NCBI GenBank assembly: GCA_029210565.1
Contig: JARGFQ010000003.1
Coordinates: 124,001-188,000 of the forward strand
Direction: 5' to 3'
Length of the DNA stretch: 64,000 nt
Origin: Bacteroidales bacterium
GTDB taxonomy: Bacteria; Bacteroidota; Bacteroidia; Bacteroidales; VadinHA17
Of the stretch, positions 37,332 through 45,926 are shown in pieces (positions within the stretch are counted from its first letter, which is position 1; each line of letters begins with the position of its first letter). The notes below the pieces were generated by a model. The model was not told the DNA's origin. It saw only the letters and a program-made list of their open reading frames with translations, and did no database searches. The translations under genes and the position numbers were made by a program.

Positions 37332-38294
37332 ATGAACAGAACTCGTATTGCGAGAAGGTCAATGACATGGCTGATATTGCCGGCATTGATGGCACTATTC
37401 ATTGTATCCTGCAAGCCAAAAGGTACCACCGCCTTGAAGGAGACACCCACCTCGGGTGACATTGTATTAGGAGCTGACGAATCCTTCCGGCTTATCGTGG
37501 AGGCGGAGGTTGACACCTTTACCGCCCTCTACCCTTATGCGACGATAAGGCCGGTATACACGGCTGAAAATGAACTTGTGGCTGACTTTCTGAATGACTC
37601 TGTCAGAACCATAGTCTCTTCCTGGACGCCTACTGACGAGCAGAGGGAACTGCTTCTGGATGTTCAGACTGTGGTACGAACAACCGTTGTGGCATATGAT
37701 GCACTGGCACTGGTACTGAACAGGAAAAACGGCGATTCCCTGCTGACATATGAAAACGTCAGGGATATCTTCACCGGAAAGATCACCGACTGGAACCAGA
37801 TAAACCCAAAATCCCGGCTGGGTCAAATAAATATTGTGTTTGACAACATACACTCCGGAAACATCAGGTATTTCAGGGAGAAATTTGAGCTCCCGGAGAA
37901 GCTGGCACCCAACTTCTACGCTGTCAACAGCAATCCTGAGGTTATCGATTATGTTGCCAGCAGCCCTGCGGCACTTGGTATTGTAAGTGTCAACTGGATC
38001 AGCGACTATGAAGATCCAACCAGCATGAGCCTTCAGAACAGGATTAAGGTGGCAGCTGTTTCACTTCCCTATCTTGACCCGAATACCTTCTATATGCCTG
38101 TACAGGGATCAATTTACGATAAAACATATCCTTTTGTCAGAGAAGTAGTTATGAATTCCAGAGAGTCATTCTCAGGACTTGGCTCGGGATTTGTAAGCTT
38201 TGTAGCTGGAGAAAAGGGACAAAGAATAATCTTGAAATCGGGTCTTGTACCTGCAACGATGCCGATAAGAATTATACAGGTAAAGAATGAGTAA
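37332..38294 (+). CDS. PstS-like substrate-binding lipoprotein
   Basis: Starting at ATG 37332, 320 residues begin with a lipoprotein signal ending FIVSC (Cys27). The rest is a PBP-like (PstS) fold: GDIVLGADESFRLIVEAEV, IVSSWTPTDEQRELL, VAYDALALVLN, LTYENVRDIFTGKITDW, and SSPAALGIVSVNWISDYED. Phosphate-binding Ser/Thr/Asp positions seem present in the N-lobe. No ABC permease or ATPase follows. Instead, a TPR gene starts 15 bp later and leads to the TonB motor genes. It may bind phosphate or another anion at the membrane surface. An in-frame 37299 start is upstream of the signal and unlikely. Confidence 0.85.
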   Translation: MNRTRIARRSMTWLILPALMALFIVSCKPKGTTALKETPTSGDIVLGADESFRLIVEAEVDTFTALYPYATIRPVYTAENELVADFLNDSVRTIVSSWTPTDEQRELLLDVQTVVRTTVVAYDALALVLNRKNGDSLLTYENVRDIFTGKITDWNQINPKSRLGQINIVFDNIHSGNIRYFREKFELPEKLAPNFYAVNSNPEVIDYVASSPAALGIVSVNWISDYEDPTSMSLQNRIKVAAVSLPYLDPNTFYMPVQGSIYDKTYPFVREVVMNSRESFSGLGSGFVSFVAGEKGQRIILKSGLVPATMPIRIIQVKNE

Positions 38295-38309
38295 CCAAAC
38301 ATAGAAAAG

Positions 38310-40502
38310 ATGAATAAGAGAAGTTTAAAACTGGCATTACTGACTGTACCGTTTTTCTGCATTGTTTTTGGCAGCGGAGTGAACGCACAATCGCTTGATG
38401 AGGCCAGGACATTCACGAAGAACGAACTGTATGATAAGGCGGAAGAGGTTTTTCAGCAGCTGATAAAGAGTGATCCGTCAAGCAGCAAGGTATACTTTCA
38501 TTACGGCGAGAACACGCTGCTGGACTTTTTTTCTGACACTATTTCCAATTCGATTACCGTAGCTACCAAGGAGGCCGCAGACATCTTCAATAAAGGTGTG
38601 GAAGCCAATGCGGCTGATCCACTCAACTATATAGGGCTTGCCAAGGTGGCATTTTACCGGGGTGACAACACAAAGGCGGAAGAGTTGAGGGTCAAGGCCA
38701 AAAGCCTTCTTCCTACATATAAGAAGATCAAGAAGATTGATAATCCGAAAGAGTATGCCTACACCCTCAGCAAGATTGCTGAATCATATATCCGCTTTGA
38801 GCAGGTTGACACCAGCAAGGCTCTCCCCTTCATCAGGGAAGCCCTGACCATTGATCCTCGCAACAGCGAGGTTTACATCATTGCCGGTGACATCTATATT
38901 TTGGTAAATGACGGGTCGATGGCCATCAAAAACTACAACCTGGCACAGGACTGGGATCTGCAGTCGCCCACGGCAAATATGAAGATAGGCAGCATCTATG
39001 TCAAGGGCCGCAACCTGATGGCAGCCATACCTTACTATGAGCAGGCCATCGCCCTCGATGAAGACTATGCTCCTGCCTACAGGGAGCTGGGACAGCTCTA
39101 CTCTATGGCCGGGCGCTTCAACGAATCCAAGCAGTACTTCGAGAAATACCTCGACCTGACACAGGGCAATATACCTGCAAAGATCAGGTATGTCAACGCT
39201 CTGTTCTATGCCAAAGAGTATGAGGAGGTCATAAAGAATGTTGAAGAGATATTCGCCATTGACAACTCAAGGACTTATATGAACCGTATTGCGGGGTATT
39301 CTGCCTATGAAGAGGGCAACTATGAACTCGCACATCAATATATGGACAGGCTTTTTGCCAACCTCGATGAGGATAGGCTTATCAAGAAAGACTACATCTA
39401 TTATGCCAGGATCCTGGCCAGAAAAAACCAGGATTACAGCAAGCTGGTCATAGAGGCGGACAACGAAGCCGATGAGCTGAGCAAATTACAGGCCAGGTAT
39501 ACGTCGCTCAAGGGAGCAGCAAAAGAGAAAGCCAAGGCTGATATGGATGCCCTGGCAGCCAGAGTTGAGGAGCACAAGGCTGCCATCGCAAAGGCAGAGA
39601 AGGAGCTCAACAGCGCTTTCGAAGCATACGAGAAGGCCATCTACTTCACTGACAAGGAGGATCTCAGTATGATCTACGAAAAAGGAACCGTGCAGTATGC
39701 CGCCCGCAGATATGCTGACGCCGCAACCACCTGGTCAAGACTGCTGGAAAAGGGCCGTGACAGTGAGAATGACTACATCCAGGTCGGCCGGGCTTTCTAC
39801 CAGGCAAAGGCATTTGACAAGGCTGACGAGACATTCAACAAGATGATCGCCAAGTATCCTGACAATCTGCAGGGCTATCTATGGCTTGCCAACACTGCCT
39901 CGGCAAAGGACCCCGATTCCGAGCTTGGCCTTGCAAAACCGAGATTCGAAGCCCTGATGCAGAAAGCTGCCGTTGACTCAGTCAAGAATGCAAGGGCGAT
40001 CTACGATGCCCTCAGGTACCTGGGATATGAAGCCCTGATGCACAAAAGGTTCGATGAGGCAAAAGCTTACTATGACAGGATGCTTAACCTTTCTCCTGAC
40101 TACAGGATTAAGGCTCTCAGCTCTCTCAGCACCATGTATATGTCGATGGGCGAATATGGCAAGGCCATCGAGGCTAACAACAGGATTCTGGCTATAGAGC
40201 CAGGCAATGAAGCCGCCAGATCAGCCATCGGGTATATCACTCAGTTGCAGAAGAGTGCAATACCCAAGGCACATCCTAACGAGATTACCGGTGTGATTGT
40301 CGATTCTTCAGGCGAACCTATCCCCGGCGCATCGGTCAGGGTCAAGGATACGGCAGCTGAGGCATGGACCAATGCCAGGGGTGAATATAAGTTCGTTATG
40401 CCCGAGGCATCCGAGACTCTTGTCATCAGCGCCAAAGGATACAGAACCATAGAAGTTCCCGTTACCAAGAGAAGAATCTACAACGCTACCCTGGAAAAGT
40501 AG
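38310..40502 (+). CDS. Exported TPR protein with a carboxypeptidase-D-like C-terminal domain
   Basis: The 730-residue protein has a signal peptide ending VNAQS (residue 28), then TPR-type helical pairs across most of its length, such as YFHYGENTLLDFF, ALPFIREALTIDPRNSEVY, AIPYYEQAIALDEDYAPAY and AIEANNRILAIEPGNEAAR. Residues about 380-450 are a charged coiled coil. The last 80 residues form a CarboxypepD_reg domain (ITGVIVDSSGEPIPGASVRV). TPR arrays bind proteins, so it may scaffold envelope partners of the ExbBD-TonB system encoded directly after it. Confidence 0.85.
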   Translation: MNKRSLKLALLTVPFFCIVFGSGVNAQSLDEARTFTKNELYDKAEEVFQQLIKSDPSSSKVYFHYGENTLLDFFSDTISNSITVATKEAADIFNKGVEANAADPLNYIGLAKVAFYRGDNTKAEELRVKAKSLLPTYKKIKKIDNPKEYAYTLSKIAESYIRFEQVDTSKALPFIREALTIDPRNSEVYIIAGDIYILVNDGSMAIKNYNLAQDWDLQSPTANMKIGSIYVKGRNLMAAIPYYEQAIALDEDYAPAYRELGQLYSMAGRFNESKQYFEKYLDLTQGNIPAKIRYVNALFYAKEYEEVIKNVEEIFAIDNSRTYMNRIAGYSAYEEGNYELAHQYMDRLFANLDEDRLIKKDYIYYARILARKNQDYSKLVIEADNEADELSKLQARYTSLKGAAKEKAKADMDALAARVEEHKAAIAKAEKELNSAFEAYEKAIYFTDKEDLSMIYEKGTVQYAARRYADAATTWSRLLEKGRDSENDYIQVGRAFYQAKAFDKADETFNKMIAKYPDNLQGYLWLANTASAKDPDSELGLAKPRFEALMQKAAVDSVKNARAIYDALRYLGYEALMHKRFDEAKAYYDRMLNLSPDYRIKALSSLSTMYMSMGEYGKAIEANNRILAIEPGNEAARSAIGYITQLQKSAIPKAHPNEITGVIVDSSGEPIPGASVRVKDTAAEAWTNARGEYKFVMPEASETLVISAKGYRTIEVPVTKRRIYNATLEK

Positions 40503-40551
40503 AAAATGATTACTTTGCGGTCTCGGAAATTGCATCTAATTAACTGTGACT

Positions 40552-40583
40552 ATTGTAAAAGATCAAGAGAATAATTATTTTTG
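40552..40583 (+). promoter_or_regulatory. Possible promoter of the exbB-tonB genes
   Basis: ATTG (40552-40555), 20 nt and TATTTTTG (40576-40583) fit the Bacteroidota pattern. They lie in the 116-bp gap between the TPR gene and exbB, so the motor genes may be made separately from the upstream genes. Confidence 0.45.
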
Positions 40584-40618
40584 CCAACTGTTTACTTAAC
40601 CAACTAAAGAATACTAAA

Positions 40619-41434
40619 ATGAGTAAAAAATCCAAGTCGTCCAGCGGTGTATGGCAATCGCTTTTTGCACCTCTTGCAATTATTCTGGCATTTATTGCTG
40701 CTTATCTTATTTTCACCAGAGTCCTGGGTAACCCGGTCAACTTTGAGGGGGGTAACCCTAAAGGCCATCCGCTGCAGGGCAACCTTCTCGGCCTCATGTA
40801 TAAGGGAGGCGTTATCGTACCTGTTCTCATAACGATTGTGATCACACTCCTTATCTACACTGTCGAAAGATGGATCAGTCTCACAAGGATCAAGGGCAGA
40901 GGCAGACTCAATGCGTTTGTGGCCAACATCCAGGAGATGCTTACAGAAGACAGGATTGAGGACGCTATTGTAGCCTGCGACAAGCAGAAGGGATCTCTTG
41001 CAAACGTTCTCAGGGCAGGCCTTTCGCGTTACCGCGCCCTCGAAAATGACGCCGAGCTGGAGAAAGACCAGAAAATAACCTCCATGAAGCAGGCTCTTGA
41101 AGAGGCTACGGCTCTCGAGCTTCCCACCCTTTCAAAGAACATGGTCATGCTATCAACCATTGCTTCCATATCCGTGCTTGTCGGTCTTATCGGAACGGTT
41201 ATCGGGATGATCCGTGCATTCGCAGCCCTCGCTCAGGCAGGTGCTCCTGATGCTCTCGCCCTTTCAACCGGTATCTCTGAAGCCCTTGTTAATACAGCAT
41301 TCGGTATCACAGGTTCAACCCTGGCTATTATATTCTTTAATATGTTCTCATCCAGGATTGACGGTTACGTCTCCAAAATCGATGAGGCAGGCTTCAGTCT
41401 GACTCAGACCTTTGCCGCATCACTGAAGAAGTAG
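40619..41434 (+). CDS. exbB: ExbB/TolQ/MotA family proton channel
   Basis: The 271-residue protein has three membrane segments, one near the start (about 13-33), and a core in the second half: PTLSKNMVMLSTIASISVLVGLIGTVIGMIRAF, with the conserved GLIGTV stretch, and ISEALVNTAFGITGSTLAIIFFNMF with the pore-lining Thr. A cytoplasmic loop of about 90 residues separates helices 2 and 3. ExbB pentamers enclose the ExbD dimer and pass protons to drive TonB. The following genes complete the motor. Confidence 0.95.
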   Translation: MSKKSKSSSGVWQSLFAPLAIILAFIAAYLIFTRVLGNPVNFEGGNPKGHPLQGNLLGLMYKGGVIVPVLITIVITLLIYTVERWISLTRIKGRGRLNAFVANIQEMLTEDRIEDAIVACDKQKGSLANVLRAGLSRYRALENDAELEKDQKITSMKQALEEATALELPTLSKNMVMLSTIASISVLVGLIGTVIGMIRAFAALAQAGAPDALALSTGISEALVNTAFGITGSTLAIIFFNMFSSRIDGYVSKIDEAGFSLTQTFAASLKK

Positions 41435-41480
41435 TTCACCGAATTTATTCTTTTGGTCAAAAAAAGAAAGGATTTAAAAA

Positions 41481-42122
41481 ATGCCAAAGATTAAATTAGG
41501 AACCAAATCGCCACGAATCGACATGACGCCGATGGTAGACCTGTTTGTGCTGCTGCTTACCTTCTTCATTCTGACTGCTACATTCAGGCCCCAGGAAACG
41601 GCTCCTGTTGATACACCTTTTTCTGTGTCGGAGAAACCGATGATGGATGCCAACGTAATGACTGTTCTCATTGCGAAAGACAGCCGGGTATTTTTTAATG
41701 TTGACAACGGACCGGATACCATTCTGAAATTCCGTCCCAAAATTCTTGCCGAAATGGGCAAGCGCTACAATATTGAGTTTACCGAGGATGAACTTCGCCT
41801 CTTTGAGAAGACAGGCACCTCCGTTGGGGTCCCGATCCAGGATATGAAGGCTTACCTTGCCCTCAAAGACACTGATGAGAAGATAGCAATGGAAACGGGT
41901 GTCCCTATTGACTCAACGGACAACCAGCTTGCCCTCTGGATCCTCTTTGCACGTCAGGTAAACCCTGCAGTGAAGACAATGATCAAGGGTGATGCCGACG
42001 TTCCCTTCCCGGTCGTAAGGGAAGTGCTTGACATTCTGCAGGACAAAAACGTAAACAGGTTTAACCTGATCACCAGTCTCAGGGCAGTTGAAGTAACGGA
42101 AGAACAAATAGGAGAAGAATAA
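41481..42122 (+). CDS. exbD: ExbD family protein, first copy
   Basis: The 213-residue protein has the ExbD/TolR layout: a short cytoplasmic N-terminus, RIDMTPMVDLFVLLLTFFILT with the proton-carrying Asp in the only membrane helix, and a periplasmic domain with TVLIAKDSRVFFN and PAVKTMIKGDADVPFPVVREVLD. It forms the dimer within the ExbB ring. It is longer than E. coli ExbD (141 residues) because of insertions in the periplasmic part. The second copy starts one base after its stop. Confidence 0.93.
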   Translation: MPKIKLGTKSPRIDMTPMVDLFVLLLTFFILTATFRPQETAPVDTPFSVSEKPMMDANVMTVLIAKDSRVFFNVDNGPDTILKFRPKILAEMGKRYNIEFTEDELRLFEKTGTSVGVPIQDMKAYLALKDTDEKIAMETGVPIDSTDNQLALWILFARQVNPAVKTMIKGDADVPFPVVREVLDILQDKNVNRFNLITSLRAVEVTEEQIGEE

Positions 42123-42123
42123 A

Positions 42124-42783
42124 ATGGCAGATATTCAAGTAGAGGAGAAAAGCAGAGGCGGGAAGAAGAAACCAAAAAAAGGTGACGCCCGCGTTGATAT
42201 GACGCCTATGGTGGACCTCATGAGTCTGCTCATTACGTTCTTCATGCTCACAGCAGCCTTCAGCAAACCGAAGGTGATGGAGATCGTTCTGCCGGAAAAA
42301 GTCAGGAAGAATGAAAAGGTTGAACCTCCGAAGATCGCTGAGAGCCGGACACTCAACATAATTCTCGGTCCTGACGACAAGGTATTCTGGTACCCCGGCA
42401 AAGCCGACCCGGAAGTTACCGTACTGCAGGAGACCAACTTCAGCGCCGACGGCATCCGCCAGGTGCTGCTCGACAGGAACAGGGCTCTATTCCGCAAGAT
42501 AGACCAGTTTGAGAAGGATGTTATCGCAGGTAAGATCGATATCAAGCAGGACTCGATGCGAAGTGCCATCAGTCAGCTGAAGAAGGATGATGACACCGGT
42601 CCGATCGTACTCATAAAAGCCTACAAGACGGCAAAGTACAAGAATTTCGTTGATATCATTGACGAGATGTCAATTGTAGGTATTGCGCGCTACACATTTA
42701 CTGAAATAGACTGGATAGAAGAGGGTCTGGTGGTCAATGCAATTGGCCAGGAACCGGAAACCGCTTCAGGGTCAGCACAATAG
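42124..42783 (+). CDS. exbD: ExbD family protein, second copy
   Basis: The 219-residue protein has a Lys/Gly-rich cytoplasmic N-terminus, then RVDMTPMVDLMSLLITFFMLT with the conserved Asp. Its periplasmic domain includes NIILGPDDKVFWYPG and GPIVLIKAYKTAKYKNFVDIIDE. It shares the same insertion pattern as the first copy, suggesting they arose by duplication and may form a heterodimer. Paired exbD genes between exbB and tonB are common in Bacteroidota. Confidence 0.93.
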   Translation: MADIQVEEKSRGGKKKPKKGDARVDMTPMVDLMSLLITFFMLTAAFSKPKVMEIVLPEKVRKNEKVEPPKIAESRTLNIILGPDDKVFWYPGKADPEVTVLQETNFSADGIRQVLLDRNRALFRKIDQFEKDVIAGKIDIKQDSMRSAISQLKKDDDTGPIVLIKAYKTAKYKNFVDIIDEMSIVGIARYTFTEIDWIEEGLVVNAIGQEPETASGSAQ

Positions 42784-42794
42784 AAGACACTGAT

Positions 42795-43571
42795 ATGGCA
42801 AAGGAAAAGAAAAAATATCCAAGTCTCGATGACATTGTCTTCGAAAACCGTAACAAGGAATACGGAGCCTATGACATCCGCAGGAGATATTCCAGAACAA
42901 TGAGTCTGTCAATACTCATTGGAATAATTGTGGTGCTTACGGCAGCAATTGTGCCTTACATCAGGGCCAAGAACATAGCCCAGGTAAAACAGAGGGATGC
43001 CAATGAGGTAATAGCAGAGATGGCCAACGACCTGCAGCAGGAAGAGGCAGCCCCGCCTCCACCTCCGCCTCCGCCTCCGCCCGAAGAACAGCAGACGGTG
43101 GTTAAATATGTGGCACCTGTGGTTGTAGATACAATCAAGCCTGAAGAGGCAACTCAGTTTATGACCGCCGATGATGTTGTTGAGACTGTTGTTGACGCTG
43201 ATGTGGTTGAGGTTATCGAACAGGTTCAGGAAGAGATACAGGAAGAGGCACCCCAGGAAGTATTCGTTGTTGTGGAGGAGATGCCTTCATTCCCGGGTGG
43301 AGATGTGGAACTGTTCAAGTTCATCTATGACAACATCAAATACCCGGAACTCGCCAAGGAAAACAACATCCAGGGCAAGGTGATCCTCCGTTTCTGTGTT
43401 ACCTACAAGGGAACTGTTGACCAGGTCTCAATCGTCAGGGGCGTTGACCCCTCACTCGATAACGAGGCAATACGGGTTATCAAGATGCTGCCGTTGTGGA
43501 AACCGGGGAAGCAGGGAGGAAAACCCGTGAACGTATGGTACAGCGTGCCGATCAACTTCCAGCTGAAGTAA
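42795..43571 (+). CDS. tonB: TonB energy transducer
   Basis: The 258-residue protein has one N-terminal membrane helix (about 36-55, LSILIGIIVVLTAAIVPYI), a periplasmic Pro run (APPPPPPPPPPEEQ, around 95) and acidic Val-rich segments, and a TonB C-terminal domain: EEMPSFPGGDVELFKFI, YPELAKENNIQGKVIL, and MLPLWKPGKQGGKPVNVWYSVPI. It spans the periplasm and engages TonB boxes of outer-membrane transporters, possibly including the SusC-like protein at 12-15 kb. It is the last gene of the set, with a strong terminator after it. Confidence 0.95.
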   Translation: MAKEKKKYPSLDDIVFENRNKEYGAYDIRRRYSRTMSLSILIGIIVVLTAAIVPYIRAKNIAQVKQRDANEVIAEMANDLQQEEAAPPPPPPPPPPEEQQTVVKYVAPVVVDTIKPEEATQFMTADDVVETVVDADVVEVIEQVQEEIQEEAPQEVFVVVEEMPSFPGGDVELFKFIYDNIKYPELAKENNIQGKVILRFCVTYKGTVDQVSIVRGVDPSLDNEAIRVIKMLPLWKPGKQGGKPVNVWYSVPINFQLK

Positions 43572-43598
43572 CTATTAGCTGATTAAGTGAATAGAAAA

Positions 43599-43629
43599 GA
43601 GGGTGTCCCGCAAGAGACACCCTCTTCTT
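43599..43629 (+). terminator. Terminator after tonB
   Basis: A 9-bp perfect stem (GAGGGTGTC at 43599-43607, GACACCCTC at 43616-43624) is followed by TTCTT. It lies 28 bp after the tonB stop. Confidence 0.8.
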
Positions 43630-43633
43630 ATGC

Positions 43634-43792
43634 CTGCCGCTCACTGAGCAGACTGCCAACTGCCGTCCCGACACTCCCCCGACCTCATCGGTCCAGGTTC
43701 GTGTACGGGATTGATCCTCCTCCTGCGTCGGTGGCTCAAACTTCAGTCCGAAGACTGCCGACTGCGGACTGCCGACTGAAGACTGTGGACTG
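43634..43792. repeat. Heptanucleotide-like repeats with an embedded tRNA-region repeat word
   Basis: GACTGCC, ACTGCCGAC and GACTGAAGACTG recur in this 159-bp gap between convergent genes. In its middle, CCTCCTGCGTCGG (43719-43731) is the reverse complement of CCGACGCAGGAGG at 7299-7311 in the tandem palindromic repeat. Confidence 0.65.
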
Positions 43793-43795
43793 ACC

Positions 43796-44644
43796 TCACT
43801 CGCCCAGCATTGAAGCTATGTACCGCTCCGCCACAGGGGTTTTATCGAATCCCAGTCCGCTGACAATTACCATTGTGCTACCTCTTCTGGCCATATGGAG
43901 CACCCCGTTGTATCCGTCCTCAAAAGCATACTTGAAAAACTCCTCCGAGGCATCAAATGCATCACCGGCAAGGCTTCCGGCCATCAGAGCAGCCTCCTCT
44001 TCCCCGTCACGGCTGAACAGGTATATGTCAAACCTGTCGCCGTCAAGCTCATAGGAGGCCCTGAATGCCTTCCTGAGAAAGCCGTGACCCAAGACGCTCT
44101 CAAGGAGATATGTCTCCTGGTCCTGAAGCCGGCCTTCGGCAGGAAAGAGCTTAAGCAGTGCCGGAAAATCATTGCTGCCCTCTATGCGGCCTGAAATCAG
44201 CAGAGCCAGATCTCTCATCTTCGCATTTACCTTTGCTGAGCCGGAATGAGTCATAAGCTTCACGTAATAACGATCCTTGTAAAAATGTACCAGCCCCTGC
44301 TCACTGTAACCCTGAACGCCAGCCCGGATAAAATCATACCCCGGGGAACGCTCCATGGAATACATTCCGAATGCCTGCGAATCATTGCCAAACCTGTATA
44401 TCTCAGCCTTGATCTTATTCTTTCCCCTGACATATTCCCTGATAGTCAGGTCGGCGAACCCAAGTGCCAGATAACCGTCGGCGGCACCGTTGATATAATC
44501 CCACAGATCATCAGGTGTATAGACCGGGTATTCATCTACTGCCCTGTAGCCCTTCAGCTCAGGAAAGAGCTGCTGACCGTTCATGACAACAGAGAGCGCG
44601 ACAGCTATCCCCGCCAGCAAGATAATTTTTATGTGTCTCATCAT
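43796..44644 (-). CDS. DUF6599-like exported protein
   Basis: The 282-residue protein has a signal peptide (about residues 1-22) and matches the DUF6599 type by YTPDDLWDYINGAADGYLALGF, a YRFGNDSQAFGMYSMERSPG stretch and RDGEEEAALMAGSLA. No enzymatic role is known. It may be a periplasmic redox-partner or signalling protein, but nothing shown here supports a choice. It follows the aldo/keto reductase gene by 9 bp in one operon, so the two are probably made together. Confidence 0.7.
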   Translation of the reverse strand: MMRHIKIILLAGIAVALSVVMNGQQLFPELKGYRAVDEYPVYTPDDLWDYINGAADGYLALGFADLTIREYVRGKNKIKAEIYRFGNDSQAFGMYSMERSPGYDFIRAGVQGYSEQGLVHFYKDRYYVKLMTHSGSAKVNAKMRDLALLISGRIEGSNDFPALLKLFPAEGRLQDQETYLLESVLGHGFLRKAFRASYELDGDRFDIYLFSRDGEEEAALMAGSLAGDAFDASEEFFKYAFEDGYNGVLHMARRGSTMVIVSGLGFDKTPVAERYIASMLGE

Positions 44645-44653
44645 TTTATGTGT

Positions 44654-45832
44654 TTATGCCAGCAGATCATACGGCACATTTGCCAGCCTGGTGACATCGG
44701 CAATCTTCTCCCTGATATTGAAACTCCGCACACAGTCAGCCGTACAGCTGTCACATCCGGCACAGGGGTCATCTGTCACGGCCGTCCCGGCAAGAAGCTC
44801 CGAGGCCATGGACAGATTGCCGTAACCGTAGGCGTACATATACGCCCTCATAAGTTCAGGAATCGGAAGCTGTCTCTTGCAACCCGGCATGCAGTTGCTG
44901 CAGGCGTTGCAGTAAAGTCCCGGGGATGATGACTGGGCTAAAAGTATGGCCTCCTCATCTGACGTAAGGGTTATATCCCTCATAACCTTCAGATCTGTGG
45001 TCAGCTGATCAAAGGCAGTAATGCCCGGTATGGTTGTATGCACATTGGGATTGGACAGCACCCATTTCAGGGCGGCCGGAGCATTGACCGGCTGCGTTCT
45101 CTCCCGGTCAAGCCATCCTCCTGCCATGGTTTTCATCGCCACAATACCCATGCCTGCCGCAACGGCCTTCTCTATGGCGCCGTTCATTTCGTCACGATAG
45201 GTCTGACGGTAGTTGTAGGAGGTGAGCACCACATCCCAGATGCCGTCATCAGCCATGGTATTGATAACCAGGGGCTCATTCTTGTGTGTTGAGATTCCTA
45301 TGAACCTGACCCTCCCCTTTCTCTTCAGATCAAGCATGGCTTTTACTATCTCCTCATGCCTTACCATCTCAACACTGTCAACGGCATGCATATATAGAAT
45401 GTCCACATGATCCAGCTTCAGCCTCTTCATGCTCAGGTCAAATTTTCCCAGGAAGTCTGTAGCGGTGGTATCGGCCGAGGGCAGTCCCGTACGGTTGTCC
45501 ACACCTGCCGGCTTTACCTTTGTGGCAAGGACAAAGGAGTCACGGGGCAGAGTGGAAAAGAAGTTGCCAAGCATCTCTTCATTCCGACCGTTCATATAAC
45601 CGTGGGCAGTGTCGAACATCTTCATGCCGCCCTCATAGGCTGCCTGCACCAGCGAGCTGTTGTCGGATCTCATCACCCCGAAACTAACGACAGGCAGTCT
45701 AAGGCCCGTACGACCCAGCGTTCGGTAGATAACCGGCTCATCCTGCACAGCAGCCAGAGCTGAATTGTTAAACACCGTAAGGCCGGCAGCGCCTGCAAGG
45801 CCTGATCTCAGAAAGTCTCTTCTCTTCATCAA
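44654..45832 (-). CDS. Tat-exported aldo/keto reductase with a C-terminal ferredoxin-like domain
   Basis: The 392-residue protein starts with MMKRRDFLRSGLAGAAGL, a twin-arginine signal. The aldo/keto reductase barrel has tetrad residues in FDTAHGYMNG (Asp, Tyr), LATKVKPAG (Lys) and LYMHAVDS (His). The tail has two Cys clusters, CNACSNCMPGC and CAGCDSCTADC, consistent with two [4Fe-4S] clusters. Such proteins are exported folded with cofactor. A small substrate such as an aldehyde, keto sugar or quinone is possible. It diverges from the AlbA_2 gene and precedes the DUF6599 gene. Confidence 0.88.
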   Translation of the reverse strand: MMKRRDFLRSGLAGAAGLTVFNNSALAAVQDEPVIYRTLGRTGLRLPVVSFGVMRSDNSSLVQAAYEGGMKMFDTAHGYMNGRNEEMLGNFFSTLPRDSFVLATKVKPAGVDNRTGLPSADTTATDFLGKFDLSMKRLKLDHVDILYMHAVDSVEMVRHEEIVKAMLDLKRKGRVRFIGISTHKNEPLVINTMADDGIWDVVLTSYNYRQTYRDEMNGAIEKAVAAGMGIVAMKTMAGGWLDRERTQPVNAPAALKWVLSNPNVHTTIPGITAFDQLTTDLKVMRDITLTSDEEAILLAQSSSPGLYCNACSNCMPGCKRQLPIPELMRAYMYAYGYGNLSMASELLAGTAVTDDPCAGCDSCTADCVRSFNIREKIADVTRLANVPYDLLA

Positions 45833-45926
45833 TCTTTGATTTGTTAGTTATTTACATCTGAGCCAATATACAAATATTTTGTATTATATTGCTGTTGCTG
45901 CCAAATAGCACCTTACATCCGGTACC

